From contig DTUW01000081.1 of the NCBI GenBank assembly GCA_012963895.1, positions 1-7,211 on the forward strand: a stretch of DNA of 7,211 nt, given 5' to 3'. Positions 5,227-7,211 of the stretch are shown here, one piece after another. How positions within the stretch are numbered: position 1 is the first letter of the stretch; each line of letters opens with the position of its first letter. The translations under genes were made by a program, and so were the position numbers. Source of the stretch: Campylobacterales bacterium. GTDB taxonomy: Bacteria > Campylobacterota > Campylobacteria > Campylobacterales > Thiovulaceae. The notes under the pieces are model-generated. The model was given only the letters and a program-made list of their open reading frames with translations. It was not told the origin of the DNA and did no database searches.

Positions 5227-7098
5227 TTAGTAGTAACTATTTGGATTTATCTCTATCCCTATTCTTTTAGCTACTTTCTTAGGTAGTGTATGTAGTAGTT
5301 GCTCAATTTCTCTGATACCGCTTGAAATATTTTTCACTCTTACAATTGCATGAAAACGGTATCTACCTTGTAGTTTGTATATAGGAGCTTGACCATATAG
5401 AAATAGTTGTAAATGGGAATCTCCAATATGTTCAACCACACTATCCAATATCTCCTGCCCCTTCTCTCGGTTCTTCTCTTCTATCAAAATTCGGATAAAG
5501 TTTATAAAAGGGGGAAACATACCTTTCCTAATTTCCAATTCATTTTTTATAAATTTTTCGTAGTTGCTGATATATTTCTGATAGAAATGGAGATATTTTG
5601 TTCCAATAATGATTTCACTATCTTTCTCTCTACCACTTCTACCAGCTATCTGGATTGCGAGAGAGAGAGCTTTCTCCTGTGATTGAAAGTCGGTGAGGTT
5701 GATAATGAAATCCAATCCTAATATTACTGCTAGGGTGATATTTTTGTAGTCGTGTCCTTTTGCGAGCATCTGAGTGCCTACAAGAATATCTATTTTCCCG
5801 CTGTTGAAATCGCTTAGGATAGTCTCTAAACTCCCTTTTCTCTTCACTTTCTCGCTATCAAAATTGGTGATATTTGTTTCTGGAAATCTCTTTTTTAGCT
5901 GTTTCACAATTTCAACTGTTCCAGCTCGACTTACTCCGATTTCATCAGAGGAACAACTATCGCAACTATTAGGTATATCTCTTTTGTATCCGCAAGTATT
6001 GCACTTCAATATCCCATCTTCACCAAATAGAGTAAGTTTTATAGAGCAGTTGGGACACTCATATTGATAACCACATTGGCGACAATTTACATATTTGAAG
6101 TTTCCTAAATTTGGAATAAATAGTATTACCTGTTCCCTCTTTTCTAATTTTTCCCCTATCTTTTCCAATATAGTTTGGGATAGTTCTATATCTATCTCTT
6201 CAAAGAGATACTTTTTTCTACCTTTGAAATAGCTATCTTTCAATCTCACAACTGGAAATTTGTAATAGCTACTGACCGATGGGGTGGCACTTCCGAGCAG
6301 AACAGGAATATCCAATCTTGAACCAAGATATATCGCCATATCTCTACCGTTGAAATGGATATATCCAGTTTCTCTAAGAGCATAGCTATCCGAATGTTCT
6401 TCATCTACAATAATTAGAGACAAAAAGGGTAAGGGGAGAAATAGAGCCGATATAGTTCCTACTACAATTCTAATATTCCCATTGTGTATCTTGTCCAAAA
6501 TCTCTTTTCTCTCTTTTGGACTTTTCTTAGAGTGCCAACTAGCCACTATATCACCAAATATATCGGTAACTCTGTTTGTAATTTGGGGGACTAGATTTAT
6601 TTCAGGAACCAATACTATCGCACTCCCTCCCTGTTGGAGAATGTCGCTAATATATCTTTTGTATATATATGTCTTTCCACTCCCCGTATCTCCAAAGAGC
6701 AGAGAGACCCTATTTTTTCGAATTTCTCGATATGCTCTCTCCTGTTCGGTAGAGAGAGGAATATTTACATATCTATAAGGTCGCAGATTGGGCAACTCAA
6801 TGCGATGAGGTTGAAAAAATTTCAGTAGAGTTGAAAAGGGGGTAAAATAGAAACTTTTCATAAATACCAAAGTTTCAATATATGGTTTAGGTAGGTGGAG
6901 TTGGAAAACTTTGGAGATTTTTCGAATTTTGGACAGAGGGATAGAGATTTCAGAAGGGGAAACTATTCTATATACAACTCCCCTTACCACTCCACCCCTT
7001 AGAGGAATTTCAACAAAATGGAAATATCTAAGTTTTTCAGGATAGGAGTAGGTAAGGGGTTGGGTGTTGGAGAATGGAATTACTTCATAGTAGAAGAT
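5227..7098 (-). CDS. priA: Primosomal replication restart helicase PriA, non-canonical ATC start
   Basis: PriA recognises stalled or D-loop fork structures and reloads the replicative helicase (3'-5' superfamily 2 helicase). The product is 623 residues. The N-terminal 3'-end-binding region (about 1-100) begins FYYEVIPFSN. The helicase core shows Walker A GDTGSGKT (136-143), DEEH (232-235), SATPS (270-274), GTQMLAKGHD (441-450) and QIAGRSGR (483-490). Inserted in it is the zinc-binding module with eight cysteines as four C-x2-C pairs (339/342, 348/351, 366/369, 379/382). Start choice: the frame is closed by TAG at 7126-7128. The first conventional start inside is GTG 6990, which would remove 36 residues, including the conserved N-terminal strand. 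GGAGG (7105-7109) sits 6 nt before ATC (7096-7098), where homologues have Met before the aromatic F/Y-Y-E-V pattern, so I infer ATC initiation. The gene follows the upstream partial gene by 27 nt and precedes fliQ by 73 nt. Confidence 0.94.
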   Translation of the reverse strand: MFYYEVIPFSNTQPLTYSYPEKLRYFHFVEIPLRGGVVRGVVYRIVSPSEISIPLSKIRKISKVFQLHLPKPYIETLVFMKSFYFTPFSTLLKFFQPHRIELPNLRPYRYVNIPLSTEQERAYREIRKNRVSLLFGDTGSGKTYIYKRYISDILQQGGSAIVLVPEINLVPQITNRVTDIFGDIVASWHSKKSPKERKEILDKIHNGNIRIVVGTISALFLPLPFLSLIIVDEEHSDSYALRETGYIHFNGRDMAIYLGSRLDIPVLLGSATPSVSSYYKFPVVRLKDSYFKGRKKYLFEEIDIELSQTILEKIGEKLEKREQVILFIPNLGNFKYVNCRQCGYQYECPNCSIKLTLFGEDGILKCNTCGYKRDIPNSCDSCSSDEIGVSRAGTVEIVKQLKKRFPETNITNFDSEKVKRKGSLETILSDFNSGKIDILVGTQMLAKGHDYKNITLAVILGLDFIINLTDFQSQEKALSLAIQIAGRSGREKDSEIIIGTKYLHFYQKYISNYEKFIKNELEIRKGMFPPFINFIRILIEEKNREKGQEILDSVVEHIGDSHLQLFLYGQAPIYKLQGRYRFHAIVRVKNISSGIREIEQLLHTLPKKVAKRIGIEINPNSYY

Positions 7099-7104
7099 AT
7101 TGCA

Positions 7105-7109
7105 CCTCC
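7105..7109 (-). promoter_or_regulatory. Strong Shine-Dalgarno for priA (GGAGG)
   Basis: On the minus strand, GGAGG is followed after 6 nt by ATC (7098-7096). This is the best SD-like match I noticed in the window, and it has no ATG, GTG or TTG in any useful position behind it. It is the main evidence that PriA translation begins at this ATC rather than at GTG 6990. Confidence 0.65.
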
Positions 7110-7125
7110 AAACCCAAAAATAGCA

Positions 7126-7211
7126 CTATTCTATCTCTTCGGCTACTGGAACATCGTAGAGAATATCATCAAATGGGTGGCGATACATAGGCATAGCGAG
7201 TCGTTTTTCAT
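7126..7211 (-). CDS. 3' end of an unidentified protein (partial)
   Basis: The minus-strand frame is open from the right edge to TAG at 7126-7128, giving the last 27 residues of a protein. The visible end includes MPMYRHPFDDILYDV and an acidic terminus (AEEIE). The other two minus-strand frames contain early stops here. I do not recognise the family from this fragment. It could also be a very small ORF starting at one of the two nearby ATGs, but neither has a convincing SD, so a truncated upstream gene is more likely. It is in the same frame as priA and 27 nt before it, so it is probably the preceding gene of that operon. Confidence 0.5.
   Translation of the reverse strand, partial: EKRLAMPMYRHPFDDILYDVPVAEEIE

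Noticed and set aside
5206..5245. Imperfect inverted repeat (TCCATAATAGT / ACTATTTGGA) around the priA stop as a terminator
   Set aside because: The stem is AT-rich with a bulge and a 19-nt loop and has no T-tract on the minus strand. Downstream genes are tightly spaced, so termination here is unlikely.
217..6455. Recurrent octamer CGATATAG (217, 241 inverted, 1636, 1910, 6448) as a possible genome-wide motif
   Set aside because: Mild excess over expectation, but most copies encode Asp-Ile within genes of an AT-rich genome. Codon use explains it adequately without a genome-wide count.

Overview
The window looks like ordinary chromosome from a motile, AT-rich Campylobacterota (epsilonproteobacterial) species. 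I base this on the short FliQ, the short stand-alone PabB of about 313 residues, the divergent PriA, the N-terminus of DnaG, and single flagellar genes scattered among housekeeping genes. I cannot name the genus. Nearly every base is coding, and no intergenic stretch is longer than about 75 bases. I see no mobile element, CRISPR array, RNA gene or horizontally acquired island.

Layout. Two convergent gene strings meet at about 2902-2924. The plus-strand string (1-2924) holds the 3' end of an unidentified gene with a highly charged tail, DNA primase dnaG (176-1843), and a two-TM sensor histidine kinase that overlaps the end of dnaG by 20 nt. The minus-strand string runs from the right edge leftwards. 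It holds the last 27 codons of an unidentified gene (7126-7211), primosomal helicase priA (5227-7098), flagellar export gene fliQ (4887-5153), aminodeoxychorismate synthase component I pabB (3944-4885), and a CNNM/CBS membrane protein (2902-3930). Minus-strand gaps are 27, 73, 1 and 13 nt, so this string is probably one operon or a few overlapping transcripts. The two strings overlap tail to tail by 23 nt inside coding sequence.

Function. DnaG and PriA both act in primosome and replication-fork work, but they sit in separate opposing strings. FliQ, PabB (folate), the CNNM protein (ion transport or membrane) and the kinase (signalling) have no evident pathway link to them or to each other. This mixed arrangement is typical of Campylobacterota genomes.

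Most notable observation. Neither dnaG nor priA has an in-frame ATG, GTG or TTG start where homology requires one. dnaG appears to start at CTG (176) and priA at ATC (7098), each behind a good Shine-Dalgarno sequence and each closed off upstream by an in-frame stop. Gene callers limited to ATG/GTG/TTG would cut 111 residues from DnaG, including its zinc finger, and 36 from PriA. A perfect 12-bp inverted repeat lies just inside the dnaG coding region. I found no convincing novel multi-gene system.
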